From assembly GCF_031180975.1 (NCBI RefSeq), contig NZ_JAPSLI010000001.1, forward strand, positions 1 to 64,000: a DNA stretch of 64,000 nt, read 5' to 3'. The stretch comes from Microbacterium sp. (GTDB lineage Bacteria > Actinomycetota > Actinomycetes > Actinomycetales > Microbacteriaceae). Shown here one piece after another: positions 17,990-27,335 of this stretch. The translations under genes were made by a program, and so were the position numbers. Numbering within the stretch: position 1 is the first letter of the stretch; the number at the start of each line of letters is the position of its first letter. Under the pieces are notes generated by a model, which searched no databases, was not told the DNA's origin, and was given only the letters and a program-made list of their open reading frames with translations.

Positions 17990-18762
17990 GACCCGGACCC
18001 CGCATCACGTCCCGACCACGCCGACGGGCCGGTCGCCGCCCTGTCGCGGTCGAGCCAGTTGAACCAGCCGACCACGAACGCGACCAGCGCAGCCACCAGC
18101 ACCGGCAGCCCGGGCATCAGCACCGGTGTCAGCGTCGCCGCCACCACGGCCGCGGCGGCTCCCACGACCACCGCCTGACGGCGGCGCAGGCGCGGCCATA
18201 GCAGTGCCAGGAACGCGGCTGCGGCGGCGGCGTCCAACCCCCATGCCTTCGGGCCGCCGACCTGGTCCAGCACGTCGCCGAGCAGCGCGCCGATGAGGGT
18301 CGTGAGGTTCCAGCCGAGGTAGATGCCGACGCCGGTGACCCAGAACCCGAGGCGGCTGAGCCGCGGATCGTCCTGCGCGATGGCCACGGCGGTGGACTCG
18401 TCGATCGTGAAGTGCGACGCCACCGCACGGCGGCGGAACCCGCTGCCGATGATCGGCGACATGCGCATGCCGTAGGCGAGGTTGCGCACCCCGAGCAGCC
18501 CGGCCGAGGCGATGGCGGAGGGCAGCGCCGCCACCCCGCCAGCGGCGAACACGCCGACGAACGCGAACTGCGAGCCGCCGGTGAACATCACCAGGCTCAG
18601 CACGCAGGTCTGCCAGACGTCCAGTCCGGACGCCACGGCGAGCGCGCCGAACGAGATGCCGTACGCGCTGGTGGCGATGGCGACGCCGAGCCCCTCGCGC
18701 CACACCTCACGTCGGCGTCGCTGGACCTCGGGGAGATGAGCCGCTGCACGCATGCCTTCCAT
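17986..18762 (-). CDS. azlC: AzlC-family branched-chain amino-acid exporter permease
   Basis: About 258 residues and seven to eight membrane helices. Family motifs are AYGISFGALAVASGL, FTGGSQFAFVGVF and SHFTIDESTAVAIAQDD. The start is ambiguous: ATG 18762 is used here, ATG 18753 is also in frame, and a start further upstream would run into the 3' end of the neighbouring gene. Co-translated with azlD. Confidence 0.85.
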   Translation of the reverse strand: MEGMRAAAHLPEVQRRRREVWREGLGVAIATSAYGISFGALAVASGLDVWQTCVLSLVMFTGGSQFAFVGVFAAGGVAALPSAIASAGLLGVRNLAYGMRMSPIIGSGFRRRAVASHFTIDESTAVAIAQDDPRLSRLGFWVTGVGIYLGWNLTTLIGALLGDVLDQVGGPKAWGLDAAAAAAFLALLWPRLRRRQAVVVGAAAAVVAATLTPVLMPGLPVLVAALVAFVVGWFNWLDRDRAATGPSAWSGRDAGSGS

Positions 18763-18793
18763 TCTCGGGCATGCGGCGCGGCTCACCCGCGGG

Positions 18794-19675
18794 TCAGTAC
18801 CAGTTCACGGCCTGCGAGTGCCCCCAGGCGTTGCACGGCGAACCGTACGCCGCCGCGATGTACTCCAGACCCCAGGCGATCTGCGTGGCCGCGTTCGTGC
18901 GCCAGTCGGCACCGGCGGACGCCATCTTGTCGCCGGGGAGGGCCTGCGGGATGCCGGTGGCGCCGCTCGAACCGTTGTAGGCCTGGTAGTTCCAGCCGGA
19001 CTCCTTGGTCCACAGCGACTCCAAGCAGGAGAACTGCCCGTCTCCCCAGCCGTAACGGCTGGCCGCCATGTCGCGCGCGGTGGCCTTGGCGCCCTCCACG
19101 GTGTTCGCGGCCGCGAGGGCGGCGGCGGCAGCGGCCTCCTTCTCGGCCTTGATACGGGCGGCCTCCTCGGCCGCAGCCTTGGCCTTCTCGGCGGCGATAC
19201 GCGCCGCCTCGGCCTGCTGCGCCTCGGTGAGCGCGGTCTGCAGCGTCTCGATACCCGCGAGGACCTCACGGGTCTCCTTGGCCGCACTGGCGGTGAGCGC
19301 GGTGAGACGGTCGGCTTCCAGCTCGTCGGGGTCGGCGAGCGCCCTGGCATCGGCCTTCAGTTCGGTGATGTCGACCGCCGGCTGCGCGACGTCGAGACCC
19401 GACGCCGCCACCACGTTGTTCAGTGCGACGGCGTTGGTCAGGGCGATGCCCGCCTCTTCCGCCGCATTGGTGCTCTTGCGGATCTGGACATCGGTCGGGG
19501 CCGAGGCGAGATCCGCCAGCGCGGACGGCGCCTGGATCAGGCCGGCGGTGAGCAGGACGCCCAGCAGCGCGGTGCCGCCGAGGATCGCGAAGCGGCGGCG
19601 GGGCCGGGGCGAGGGGGAAGCGGATGCCGTTGCGGCGGCGCGTCTGGACGCGCGGGTGTCGAGGGTTTCAGGCAT
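18794..19675 (-). CDS. exported lytic-transglycosylase-like (SLT) protein
   Basis: 293 residues from ATG 19675. A basic N-terminus and hydrophobic segment (about 31–55, ending ALA) indicate export or an N-terminal anchor. Residues about 145–210 form an Ala/Glu/Lys-rich coiled coil. The C-terminal ~90 residues are an SLT-type domain (YGWGDGQFSCLESLWTKESG… YNGSSGATGIPQALPG) with Glu in KESGW as the likely catalytic acid. Two cysteines (FSCL, SPCN) may form a disulfide. It probably cleaves or remodels peptidoglycan during growth. Confidence 0.82.
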   Translation of the reverse strand: MPETLDTRASRRAAATASASPSPRPRRRFAILGGTALLGVLLTAGLIQAPSALADLASAPTDVQIRKSTNAAEEAGIALTNAVALNNVVAASGLDVAQPAVDITELKADARALADPDELEADRLTALTASAAKETREVLAGIETLQTALTEAQQAEAARIAAEKAKAAAEEAARIKAEKEAAAAAALAAANTVEGAKATARDMAASRYGWGDGQFSCLESLWTKESGWNYQAYNGSSGATGIPQALPGDKMASAGADWRTNAATQIAWGLEYIAAAYGSPCNAWGHSQAVNWY

Positions 19676-19790
19676 GAGGATTTCGAGACTTTCGGGTCGT
19701 CGTTCGCCCGGTCCTGCCGGATGCAGGGTGGTACGTCGGGAACCGCTCACCCGGGCGCAGGAACCAGCCTTTCGGATCCGCCTGGACGAA
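19676..19790 (-). promoter_or_regulatory. structured 5' leader, possible c-di-AMP (ydaO-type) riboswitch
   Basis: Read on the minus strand, the leader of the SLT gene contains ATCCGAAAGG, a GGGTGAGCGGTTCCC block and CCGGGCGAACGACGACCCGAA. These resemble parts of the ydaO/yuaA class, which commonly precedes cell-wall hydrolase genes in Actinobacteria. The conserved GACAGCTAAC-like segment is not clear, so this is a candidate only. Confidence 0.3.
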
Positions 19791-19839
19791 ACCGGCCCGT
19801 CACCTGGACATCCGGTGGGCATCCCATGTGAATGCATGC

Positions 19840-19877
19840 AAAAGGGCCCCGCGCCGCCTGTGGGCGGTGCGGGGCCC
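19840..19877 (-). terminator. intrinsic terminator of typA
   Basis: On the minus strand a 15-bp stem (19863–19877 with 19844–19858; one G-U pair, 4-nt loop) is followed by TTTT. It lies 14 nt after the typA stop codon. Confidence 0.88.
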
Positions 19878-19891
19878 GGAGCCTGTGCGGG

Positions 19892-21802
19892 TCAGACGTT
19901 CGCGTCCTGACGCTTCAGGCGCGACGCCTCCCTGGCGCGGGTGGTCTGGTCGAGGATGACCTTGCGGATGCGCACTGCCTCCGGCGTCACCTCCACGCAC
20001 TCGTCCTCGCGGGCGAACTCCAGCGATTCCTCCAGCGACAGGATGCGCGGCGGCGTCATCGACTCGAACGTGTCGGCCGTGGAGGAGCGCATGTTGGTGA
20101 GCTTCTTCTCCTTGGTGATGTTCACGTCCATGTCGTCGGCGCGGGAGTTCTCGCCGATGACCATCCCCTCGTAGACCTCCTCGGTCGGCCGCACGAAGAA
20201 CGACATGCGCTCCTGCAGCGCGATCATGGCGAATGGGGTCACGACGCCGGCGCGGTCGGCGACGATCGAGCCGTTCTGGCGCGCGACGATCGAGCCGGCC
20301 CACTCGCCGTAGCCGTGCGAGATGGCGTTGGCGATGCCGGTCCCCCGGGTGATGGAGAGGAACTCGGTGCGGAAGCCGATCAGACCCCGAGACGGGACGA
20401 TGAACTCCATGCGGATCCAGCCGGTGCCGTGGTTGATCATGTTGTCCATGCGACCGCGACGGTTCGCCATCAGCTGCGTCACAGCGCCCAGGTGCTCCTC
20501 GGGCACGTCGATCGTGAGGTGCTCGTACGGCTCGTGCACCTTGCCGTCGATCTTGCGCGTGACGACCTGCGGCTTGCCGACGGTCAGCTCGAAGCCCTCA
20601 CGGCGCATGTTCTCGACGAGGATGGCCAGCTGCAGCTCGCCGCGACCCTGCACCTCCCACGCGTCGGGGCGGCCGATGTCGTTGACCCGGATCGACACGT
20701 TTCCGATCAGCTCGCGGTCGAGGCGGTCCTTCACCATGCGGGCGGTGAGCTTGTGGCCCTTGACCTTGCCGACCAGCGGCGACGTGTTGGTTCCGATGGT
20801 CATCGAGATCGAGGGCTCGTCGACCGTGATCTGCGGCAGAGGGCGCACGTCCTCCGGGTCGGCGATGGTCTCGCCGATCATGATGTCCGGGAACCCGGCG
20901 ATCACCGCGATGTCACCGGGGCCGGCCGACTCGGCCGGGTAGCGGTCCAGCGCCTTGGTCATCAGCAGCTCTGTGATGCGCGCGTTCTGGGTGGTGCCGT
21001 CCTGGCGCACCCAGGCGACGGTCTGACCCTTCTTCAGCGTGCCGTTGAAGACACGGAGCAGGGCGAGCCGGCCCAGGAATGCCGAGGAGTCGAGATTGGT
21101 GACCCACGCCTGCAGCGGCGCCTCGTCGTCGTAGGACGGCGCGGGAACGTGCGTCAGAATCGCCTCGAACAGCGGCTCGAGGTCGTCGTTGTCCGGCAGC
21201 TCTCCGTTGGCGGGGCGGTTGGCGGATGCCGCACCGGCCCGGCCGGAAGCGTAGACCACGGGCACGTCCAGCAGCGCGTCGACGTCGAGGTCGGGCACGT
21301 CGTCGACCAGGTCGGACGCCAGGCCGAGCAGCAGGTCGTGCGCCTCCTCCTCGACCTCGGCGATGCGGGCGTCGCCGCGGTCGGTCTTGTTCACGAGCAG
21401 GATGACGGGCAGCTTGGCCTCGAGCGCCTTGCGCAGCACGAAGCGTGTCTGCGGCAGGGGGCCCTCGCTGGCGTCGACGAGCAGCACGACGCCGTCGACC
21501 ATCGACAGCGCGCGCTCGACCTCCCCGCCGAAGTCCGCGTGACCGGGGGTGTCGACCACGTTGATCGTCACCGGCGCATCGGTGTGCTTGCCGTTGTAGG
21601 TGATCGCCGTGTTCTTGGCGAGGATCGTGATGCCCTTCTCCCGCTCCAGGTCGTTGGAGTCCATCGCGCGCTCCTCGACGTGCGCGTGCTCGCCGAACGA
21701 GCCGGTCTGACGGAGCATCGCGTCGACGAGGGTGGTCTTGCCGTGGTCGACGTGAGCGACGATCGCGACGTTACGGAGGTCGGGGCGGTGGGCGTGCGCC
21801 AT
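19892..21802 (-). CDS. typA: translational GTPase TypA/BipA
   Basis: 636 residues, full length for the family. GTPase motifs are AHVDHGKTT (G1), the REKGITI switch, [11 protein letters not shown] (G3) and NKTDR (G4). EF-G-like domains follow, including the BipA-specific C-terminus ([18 protein letters not shown]). It is a ribosome-associated GTPase involved in 50S assembly and stress or low-temperature growth. Monocistronic with its own terminator, and divergent from the CPBP gene across a region holding an inverted repeat. Confidence 0.95.
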   Translation of the reverse strand: MAHAHRPDLRNVAIVAHVDHGKTTLVDAMLRQTGSFGEHAHVEERAMDSNDLEREKGITILAKNTAITYNGKHTDAPVTINVVDTPGHADFGGEVERALSMVDGVVLLVDASEGPLPQTRFVLRKALEAKLPVILLVNKTDRGDARIAEVEEEAHDLLLGLASDLVDDVPDLDVDALLDVPVVYASGRAGAASANRPANGELPDNDDLEPLFEAILTHVPAPSYDDEAPLQAWVTNLDSSAFLGRLALLRVFNGTLKKGQTVAWVRQDGTTQNARITELLMTKALDRYPAESAGPGDIAVIAGFPDIMIGETIADPEDVRPLPQITVDEPSISMTIGTNTSPLVGKVKGHKLTARMVKDRLDRELIGNVSIRVNDIGRPDAWEVQGRGELQLAILVENMRREGFELTVGKPQVVTRKIDGKVHEPYEHLTIDVPEEHLGAVTQLMANRRGRMDNMINHGTGWIRMEFIVPSRGLIGFRTEFLSITRGTGIANAISHGYGEWAGSIVARQNGSIVADRAGVVTPFAMIALQERMSFFVRPTEEVYEGMVIGENSRADDMDVNITKEKKLTNMRSSTADTFESMTPPRILSLEESLEFAREDECVEVTPEAVRIRKVILDQTTRAREASRLKRQDANV

Positions 21803-21888
21803 GCAGAAGTCCTAAGAGGGGGTGTGGGTGTGCGCCGGGATGCCGACATTCCAGGATAACGCACGGTCCCTGAACGCCCTCCGACCGC

Positions 21889-21947
21889 TTCGAATCACGT
21901 GAATGGTGGCGTTCTGGCCGGGTTCGGAGCCATTCACACGATTCGAA
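21889..21947. repeat. 18-bp imperfect inverted repeat in the typA–CPBP intergenic region
   Basis: TTCGAATCACGTGAATGG at 21889–21906 is repeated inverted at 21930–21947, with 16 of 18 positions matching and 23 nt between the arms. It sits between the divergent starts, 20 nt from the CPBP start codon. It may be a large operator, an mRNA leader hairpin or a small mobile palindrome. Confidence 0.8.
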
Positions 21948-21967
21948 CGAGGGATAGCATCGACACC

Positions 21968-22753
21968 GTGACCGGAGAGCAGCCCGCCAGGACGTTCTCC
22001 CGCGCCCGGCTGTGGTGGGAGATCGCGATCGTGCTGGCACTGGGACTCGGGCAGTCCGCGGTGTACGCGGTCGTGCAACTGGCGTACCGGCTCACCGACG
22101 CCACTCCCCTCGCGGAGCAGACCGCCACGCTCAACCCCTCCCGCAGCGACCGGGAGGTGTTCGACCTCGTCTACCAGCTGCTGTCGATCGGGTTCTCGAT
22201 CGTCCCGGTGCTGCTGGTGTGCTTCCTGCTGTGGCGCCCAGCGCGGCCGCACCTCGCTGCGCTGGGCCTGGATGCCGGACGGCCGGCGCGGGACACGGCA
22301 TCCGGCATCCTGCTCGTCATCGCGATCGGCGTGCCGGGGCTGGCGCTGTACCTGGCGGGGCGCGCAGCCGGCCTCTTCGTCGCGATCGACCCGGCCGGGC
22401 TGGACGCGCACTGGTGGACCGTCCCGGTGCTGCTGCTGTCCGCCGCGCGCGCCTCCGTCGTCGAGGAGGTCGTGGTACTCGGCTACCTGTTCGCGCGGCT
22501 GCGCGCCCTGGGCTGGGGCACGTGGCCGATCATCATCGCGACCAGCGTGCTGCGGGCGAGCTATCACCTTTACCAGGGCCCCGGGGCGTTCATCGGCAAC
22601 CTGGGGATGGGCCTGCTGTTCGGATGGCTGTTCGCGCGCGGCGGCCGGCTGCTGCCGTTCCTGATGGCGCATTTCGCCATCGACGCGGCGGCATTCGTCG
22701 GCTACCCGTGGGCCGCCGCCACCTGGCCCGAGCTGTTCGGGCTGCCGGGCTGA
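21968..22753 (+). CDS. CPBP-family intramembrane metalloprotease (CAAX protease/ABI)
   Basis: 261 residues from GTG 21968, chosen because an in-frame ATG at 21899 falls inside the inverted repeat. About seven membrane helices. The ABI motifs are visible: SVVEEVVVLGYLFARL (Glu pair, motif 1), ASYHLYQG (His, motif 2) and HFAIDAAAF (His/Asp, motif 3). Family members are membrane-embedded glutamate-dependent proteases, often linked to peptide processing or self-immunity. The substrate is unknown, and no bacteriocin gene is adjacent. Confidence 0.82.
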   Translation: MTGEQPARTFSRARLWWEIAIVLALGLGQSAVYAVVQLAYRLTDATPLAEQTATLNPSRSDREVFDLVYQLLSIGFSIVPVLLVCFLLWRPARPHLAALGLDAGRPARDTASGILLVIAIGVPGLALYLAGRAAGLFVAIDPAGLDAHWWTVPVLLLSAARASVVEEVVVLGYLFARLRALGWGTWPIIIATSVLRASYHLYQGPGAFIGNLGMGLLFGWLFARGGRLLPFLMAHFAIDAAAFVGYPWAAATWPELFGLPG

Positions 22754-22765
22754 CCCCGCGGTGGT

Positions 22766-23071
22766 TCAGTCGAACAGTTCGCTGAGCCAGCTCTCGCGCT
22801 TGCGCTTGTGGGGCCGATGCCCGCGGTCGTCGTAGCGGGGTTCCTCATAGCGGTCGCTGGGCTGGTCGTACCGCGGCGGCTCGTAGCCGGGCGCCGGGCG
22901 CACCGGCTCGGGCCGGTACGCCGCCGGCTGCGGAGCGGCGACGGAGCGGTCGATGATCTTGTCCAGCTCGCCGCGGTCGAGCCAGACGCCGCGGCACTGC
23001 GGGCAGTAGTCGATCTCGATGCCGCTGCGTTCGCTCATCACGAGGGTGGTTCCATCTGCGGGGCAAAGCAT
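22766..23071 (-). CDS. TFIIB-type zinc-ribbon protein
   Basis: 101 residues from ATG 23071. The N-terminus is a compact zinc ribbon: CPADGTTLV followed by DYCPQCRGVWLDRGELDKI, giving CP-x-DG and CPxCxGxWLDxGE, the zf-TFIIB family signature. The rest is Pro/Tyr/Arg-rich and probably disordered, ending in a basic KRKRESWLSELFD. Probably a nucleic-acid or protein adaptor; its role is unknown. Last gene of the minus-strand run from the oligopeptide transporter. Confidence 0.8.
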   Translation of the reverse strand: MLCPADGTTLVMSERSGIEIDYCPQCRGVWLDRGELDKIIDRSVAAPQPAAYRPEPVRPAPGYEPPRYDQPSDRYEEPRYDDRGHRPHKRKRESWLSELFD

Positions 23072-23140
23072 GCGGCCAGCCAACCAGGCGCGCCTATGAA
23101 CCGGCTCCACCCGCGCGCGGGCGCTGGGCACCGCGCGACT

Positions 23141-23728
23141 TCAGGCGTACGCGAGCGCTGCCACCGCGGCGGCCCACACGATGAGACCGACGGTGACGGC
23201 GACCGCCACCCAGTCCCATCGGCGATGCACCGGCTCGTCGCTTCCGGCCCCGTGCACCGTTCCCACCGCACCGGAAGCGTGCTGCCGCCCGGAGTGCTCC
23301 GCCTTACGCCGGCGCAGCTCCGCCACCACGTCCTCCCCGGTGTGACCGGCATCCTCGAGCCGCCGCTCCGGGCCGAGGCGCCGCGGGCGCGCGATCGCCG
23401 GTCCGCCGAAGCAGCGCACGATCGCCCCATCCTCGAGCATCAGCTCGACCTGCCAACGCATCGCGACCTTCTGCACACGCCCCCAGGGGACGAGGATGCG
23501 CCGCAGCGGGTTTCGCACCTCCACCCCGTCCGCGTCGGCCCGGATGCCGGCCGACGCGACGAGGTACCCCGCCCAGAGGGCGAGCAGCGGCCAGGGTGCG
23601 ATCAGCAGCGCCTCTCGCACTCCGGACCGCGCGACCGCATCCCAGAGCAGCATCCCCACGAGGAGTGCACCGATGGCGACGAGCAGGTATCCACCGGGCG
23701 GCCGGTACACGAAGGTCGCGGGACTCAT
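23141..23728 (-). CDS. membrane protein with bacterial PH-like domain
   Basis: 195 residues from ATG 23728, which overlaps the transporter ATPase stop as ATGA. Two helices near the N-terminus (about 14–30 and 40–60) precede a PH-like strand set (GIRADADGVEVRNPLRRILVPWGRVQKVAMRW). One C-terminal helix is at about 172–193. This is the common Microbacteriaceae PH-domain membrane protein of unknown function. Coupling to the transporter may be incidental. Confidence 0.72.
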   Translation of the reverse strand: MSPATFVYRPPGGYLLVAIGALLVGMLLWDAVARSGVREALLIAPWPLLALWAGYLVASAGIRADADGVEVRNPLRRILVPWGRVQKVAMRWQVELMLEDGAIVRCFGGPAIARPRRLGPERRLEDAGHTGEDVVAELRRRKAEHSGRQHASGAVGTVHGAGSDEPVHRRWDWVAVAVTVGLIVWAAAVAALAYA

Positions 23729-25380
23729 GGCAGGGGCGCGAGGCCACCGCCCAGCGGCGCGGACGCCCCCGGGATCGCGTCGAGCAGCCGCCGCGTGTAC
23801 TCCTCCCGGGGGTCGCTGAAGATGGAGTCGACAGTGCCCTGCTCGACGATCCGGCCCTTCTCCATCACGCACACCAGATCCGCGGCGACTCGCACCACGG
23901 CGAGGTCATGGGTGATGAACAGATAGGTGAGCCCCAGCTCGCTCTGCAGCTCCGCCAGGAGCCGGAGGATCTGGTCCTGCACGAGCACGTCGAGGGCGGA
24001 CACGGCCTCGTCCAGCACGACGATGTCGGGCTTCAGCGCCAGTGCCCTGGCGATGGCCACGCGCTGACGCTGCCCGCCCGACAGCTCGTTGGGGTATCGC
24101 GAGGCGAGCTCGCGCGGCAGCGCCACCTGGTCGAGGAGTTCCAGCGTCTGCCGGTGCTGCTCCTGGCGGGTGCCGATGCCGTGCACCTGCAGCGGTTCGG
24201 CGATGAGGGTGCCGATGCTGCGGAGCGGGTCCAATGACCCGTAAGGATCCTGGAACACCGGCTGCATGCGCCGGCGCAGCCGGAAGATCTCCCCGCGGCT
24301 CATGGTGCTCGTGGACTGCCCGTCGATCAGGATCTCGCCGTCGGTAGGCGTCTCCAACTGCAGCAGCATCTTCGCGACTGTGGATTTACCCGATCCCGAC
24401 TCCCCGACCAGTGCCAGCGTCTTTCCTCGGGGGATCCGGAACGACACGTCATCGACCGCTCTGAACCGTTCGCGGTGCAGCCCGCCCGTGCGGATCGAGT
24501 ATTCCTTCACCAGTCCGCGTACCTCGATCACCGCGGGCGCCGTGGGCGCAGGCACGGCGGTCGCGCCGGAGGACCCGATGCGCTGCGACGCGAGGCTCGG
24601 CGCCGCGGCGACCAACCGCTGCGTGTACGGATGCTGCGGGTCGGTGAGGATGTCCGCGCTCGGCCCTGCTTCGACGATCTCGCCCTGGTTCATCACGATG
24701 ATGCGGTCCGCGCGGTCTCCCGCAAGGCCCAGGTCGTGCGTGATGAGGAGCACCGAGGTACCGCGTTCGCTCGTGAGGCGCGCGAGGTGGTCCAGGATGA
24801 CGCGCTGCACGGTCACGTCGAGCGCGCTGGTCGGCTCGTCCGCGATGAGCAGCTTGGGATCGGCGGCGAGGCCGATGCCGATCAGCGCGCGCTGGCGCAT
24901 GCCGCCCGAGAACTGGTGCGGGAACTGATGCATGCGACGTTGCGCGTCCGCGAGTCCTGCCTGCTGCAGGACCTCCACCGCCCGGTCGTGCACCTCACGG
25001 CGACCCTGCGCCAGGCCGTTCGCCTTGACGGCCTCCTTCACCTGGAAGCCGATGGACCAGACCGGGTTGAGATTCGACATGGGATCCTGCGGCACATAGC
25101 CGATGTCGCGGCCCCTGATGCGCTCCATCTCCGCGCGCCCGGTCCGGGTGAGGTCCTTGCCGTCGAGCGTGATGCTGCCGCCCGTGACGTGACCTGTGCC
25201 CGGCAACAGGTCGATGATGGCCGACGCGGTGGTGGACTTGCCGGAGCCGGATTCGCCGACGATCGCGAGGGTCTCCCCTGGGAACAGGTCGAAGCTGACG
25301 CCGTGCAGCACCTGTCGCGCGTTCGTGCCCTTTCCGAACGCGACGGTGAGGTCGTTGACGCTGAGAAGCGGTGCGTTCAT
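23725..25380 (-). CDS. oligopeptide ABC transporter ATP-binding protein (fused OppD-OppF type)
   Basis: 551 residues with two complete ABC ATPase domains. Domain 1 has Walker A GESGSGKST (about residue 40), signature FSGGMRQRA and LIADEPTSALD. Domain 2 starts at about 280, with GESGSGKST, signature LSGGQRQRV and VLDEAVSALD. Both domains carry the OppD/F-type C-terminal extension (DPQHPYT, DPREEYT). It energises uptake through the two permeases encoded just upstream. It overlaps both neighbouring genes by 4 nt. Confidence 0.92.
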   Translation of the reverse strand: MNAPLLSVNDLTVAFGKGTNARQVLHGVSFDLFPGETLAIVGESGSGKSTTASAIIDLLPGTGHVTGGSITLDGKDLTRTGRAEMERIRGRDIGYVPQDPMSNLNPVWSIGFQVKEAVKANGLAQGRREVHDRAVEVLQQAGLADAQRRMHQFPHQFSGGMRQRALIGIGLAADPKLLIADEPTSALDVTVQRVILDHLARLTSERGTSVLLITHDLGLAGDRADRIIVMNQGEIVEAGPSADILTDPQHPYTQRLVAAAPSLASQRIGSSGATAVPAPTAPAVIEVRGLVKEYSIRTGGLHRERFRAVDDVSFRIPRGKTLALVGESGSGKSTVAKMLLQLETPTDGEILIDGQSTSTMSRGEIFRLRRRMQPVFQDPYGSLDPLRSIGTLIAEPLQVHGIGTRQEQHRQTLELLDQVALPRELASRYPNELSGGQRQRVAIARALALKPDIVVLDEAVSALDVLVQDQILRLLAELQSELGLTYLFITHDLAVVRVAADLVCVMEKGRIVEQGTVDSIFSDPREEYTRRLLDAIPGASAPLGGGLAPLP

Positions 25381-26321
25381 CGCTGTGCCCTCGCCTTCGG
25401 GTCGACGGCGTCGCGGAGCAGCTCGCCGAGAGTGATGAACGCCAGCACCGTGATGGTCAGTGCCAGCGAAGGCCAGAACAGCGCCATGGGGGCGGTGCGG
25501 ATGCTGGTCTGCGCCTGGCTGATGTCGTTGCCCCAGGACATGATGGAACCGCCGAGGCCCACGCCGAGGAACGACAGCACCGACTCGGCGACGATCGCGG
25601 TGCCCAGGCTGAGGGTGGCGACGACGATCACCGGGGCCATGGCGTTCGGCAGAACGTGGTACAGCAGCGTCTTGAAGCGGGACACGCCGAGCGCCTCCGC
25701 ACCCATGACGAAGTCGGCCTGTTTCACCCGCAGCACCTCGGCGCGCATGATGCGGGCGGTGGCCGCCCAGGCGAACCCGCCGATGGCGAAGGCGAGCACG
25801 AACTCGTTGCGCACCGGCATCACCGACATCACCACGACACCCGCGATGATGTACGGGATCGTGAAGAAGATGTCACCCACACGGGAGAGCAGCGAATCGA
25901 GCCAGCCCCCGTAGAACCCGGCGAAGGCGCCCATCACGATGCCGATCACGGTGCTGATGAGGGTCGCGAGCACGCCCACCACGACCGACGTGCGCGTACC
26001 CCAGATCACCCGCGAGTAGACGTCGCACCCCTGGCGCGTGAAGCCCAGCGGGTGCCCCGCTTCAGGGCCGCCGTTGCTCTTGGCGAGCTGGTAGCCGTTG
26101 TTGGGCGGGACGTTCGTGAACAGCCCGGGAAACAGCGCGACGACGATGATCAGCACGGCGAACACGACCGAGATCCAGAACAGCGGCCTGCTGCGCAGGT
26201 CGCGCCAGGCGTCCAGCCAGAGGTTGCTCGGCTTCGGGTCGATGCGGACGACGTCGACGGCGACGGAGCGGGTGGCGACCGGAGCGACATAGTGCTCCTG
26301 CCGTGGGTCAGGTCGAGACAT
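25377..26321 (-). CDS. oligopeptide ABC transporter permease (OppC/DppC type)
   Basis: 314 residues and six membrane helices. The cytosolic coupling loop is EALGVSRFKTLLYHVLPNAMAPVIV, the EAA motif of the family. An N-terminal OppC-type region precedes helix 1, and a large extracytoplasmic loop is present between helices 1 and 2 (FGLNNGYQ region). The 5' end overlaps the OppB-type gene by 14 nt and the 3' end overlaps the ATPase gene by 4 nt. Confidence 0.92.
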   Translation of the reverse strand: MSRPDPRQEHYVAPVATRSVAVDVVRIDPKPSNLWLDAWRDLRSRPLFWISVVFAVLIIVVALFPGLFTNVPPNNGYQLAKSNGGPEAGHPLGFTRQGCDVYSRVIWGTRTSVVVGVLATLISTVIGIVMGAFAGFYGGWLDSLLSRVGDIFFTIPYIIAGVVVMSVMPVRNEFVLAFAIGGFAWAATARIMRAEVLRVKQADFVMGAEALGVSRFKTLLYHVLPNAMAPVIVVATLSLGTAIVAESVLSFLGVGLGGSIMSWGNDISQAQTSIRTAPMALFWPSLALTITVLAFITLGELLRDAVDPKARAQR

Positions 26322-27240
26322 AGCGGATCCTCGGGTCGAGCAGGCCGTAGATCAGGTCCACGATGATGTTGACGAACACGTACACGACGACGAACACGGT
26401 GACGAAGGACACCACAGTCGGGTTCTCGCCCCGGATGATGGCTTCGTAGAGCGTGTTGCCCACGCCGGGGACGTTGAAGATGCCCTCGGTCACCGTCGCG
26501 CCGACCATCAGAATGCCGAATACGGTCCCAAGGTCGGTCACCATCGGGATGAGCGAGTTGCGCAGCACGTGCACGGGGATGACCCGCCGCCGCGGCAGCC
26601 CCTTGCTGTACGCCGTGCGCACCCAGTCTTGGTTGAGGGTGTCGATCGTCGAGGAGCGGGTGAGCCGCATGCTGGTCGCGTACACGCTCACGCCGAGCAC
26701 GATCGCCGGCAGCCAGAGGTCGCCCCAGTCGTTGCGGGCGCCGACCGTCGGCCGGAACCAGCCGAGCTGCACGGCGAGGAAGTACTGCGCGAGGAACGAG
26801 AGCACGAAGATCGGCACGGCGATGAACACCAGCGCGAGGACGAGCATGGCGTTGTCGAAGATCCCGCCCTTGCCCAGCGCCGAGAACAGCCCGATCACGA
26901 TCGCGAGCACGAACGCGATCGCGACGGCCATCACCGCCAGCCGCAGCGTCACAGGGAAGGTGCGCGCCAGCACGTCGCTCACCGGCTGCCCGGAGAAGCT
27001 CACGCCGAAGTCGAGTCGGAAGATGCCGGCGATGTAGTGGAAGTACTGGGCGATGAACGGCTCATCCAGGTGATACCGCGCGCGCAGCCGCTCCAGCAGC
27101 GTCTCGCTGGGCTGTCGGTCCCCGAACAGCGCCGCGATCGGGTCGCCGGGCATGGCGAAGACCATGAAGTAGATGAGCAGGGTGGCGCCGAAGAACACCG
27201 GCACCGCCTGCAGGATGCGTCTGAGGATGTAGAAGGCCAC
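26308..27240 (-). CDS. oligopeptide ABC transporter permease (OppB/DppB type)
   Basis: 310 residues from GTG 27240, with a GGGAGGT ribosome site about 7 nt upstream. Six membrane helices. Characteristic features are FYILRRILQAVPVFFGATLLIYF at the N-terminus and the EAA-like loop YSKGLPRRRVIPVHVLRNS. It forms the translocation channel with the OppC-type subunit. A stable hairpin separates it from the substrate-binding-protein gene upstream. Confidence 0.92.
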   Translation of the reverse strand: MAFYILRRILQAVPVFFGATLLIYFMVFAMPGDPIAALFGDRQPSETLLERLRARYHLDEPFIAQYFHYIAGIFRLDFGVSFSGQPVSDVLARTFPVTLRLAVMAVAIAFVLAIVIGLFSALGKGGIFDNAMLVLALVFIAVPIFVLSFLAQYFLAVQLGWFRPTVGARNDWGDLWLPAIVLGVSVYATSMRLTRSSTIDTLNQDWVRTAYSKGLPRRRVIPVHVLRNSLIPMVTDLGTVFGILMVGATVTEGIFNVPGVGNTLYEAIIRGENPTVVSFVTVFVVVYVFVNIIVDLIYGLLDPRIRYVST

Positions 27241-27292
27241 CCTCGACCTCCCTTCGGGTACGAGCGCGCATCGCGCGCCAGGGGGCAGAGAG

Positions 27293-27327
27293 AACGAGGC
27301 GGTGGTGGACGTCACCACCGCCTCGTT
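27293..27327 (-). terminator. intercistronic hairpin between binding protein and permease genes
   Basis: A perfect 15-bp stem (27293–27307 with 27313–27327) and 5-nt loop lie 8 nt after the binding-protein stop, with no strong U-tract. In such operons this structure usually attenuates transcription or protects the upstream mRNA, giving excess binding protein over permease. Confidence 0.75.
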
Positions 27328-27335
27328 CCGAAGGG

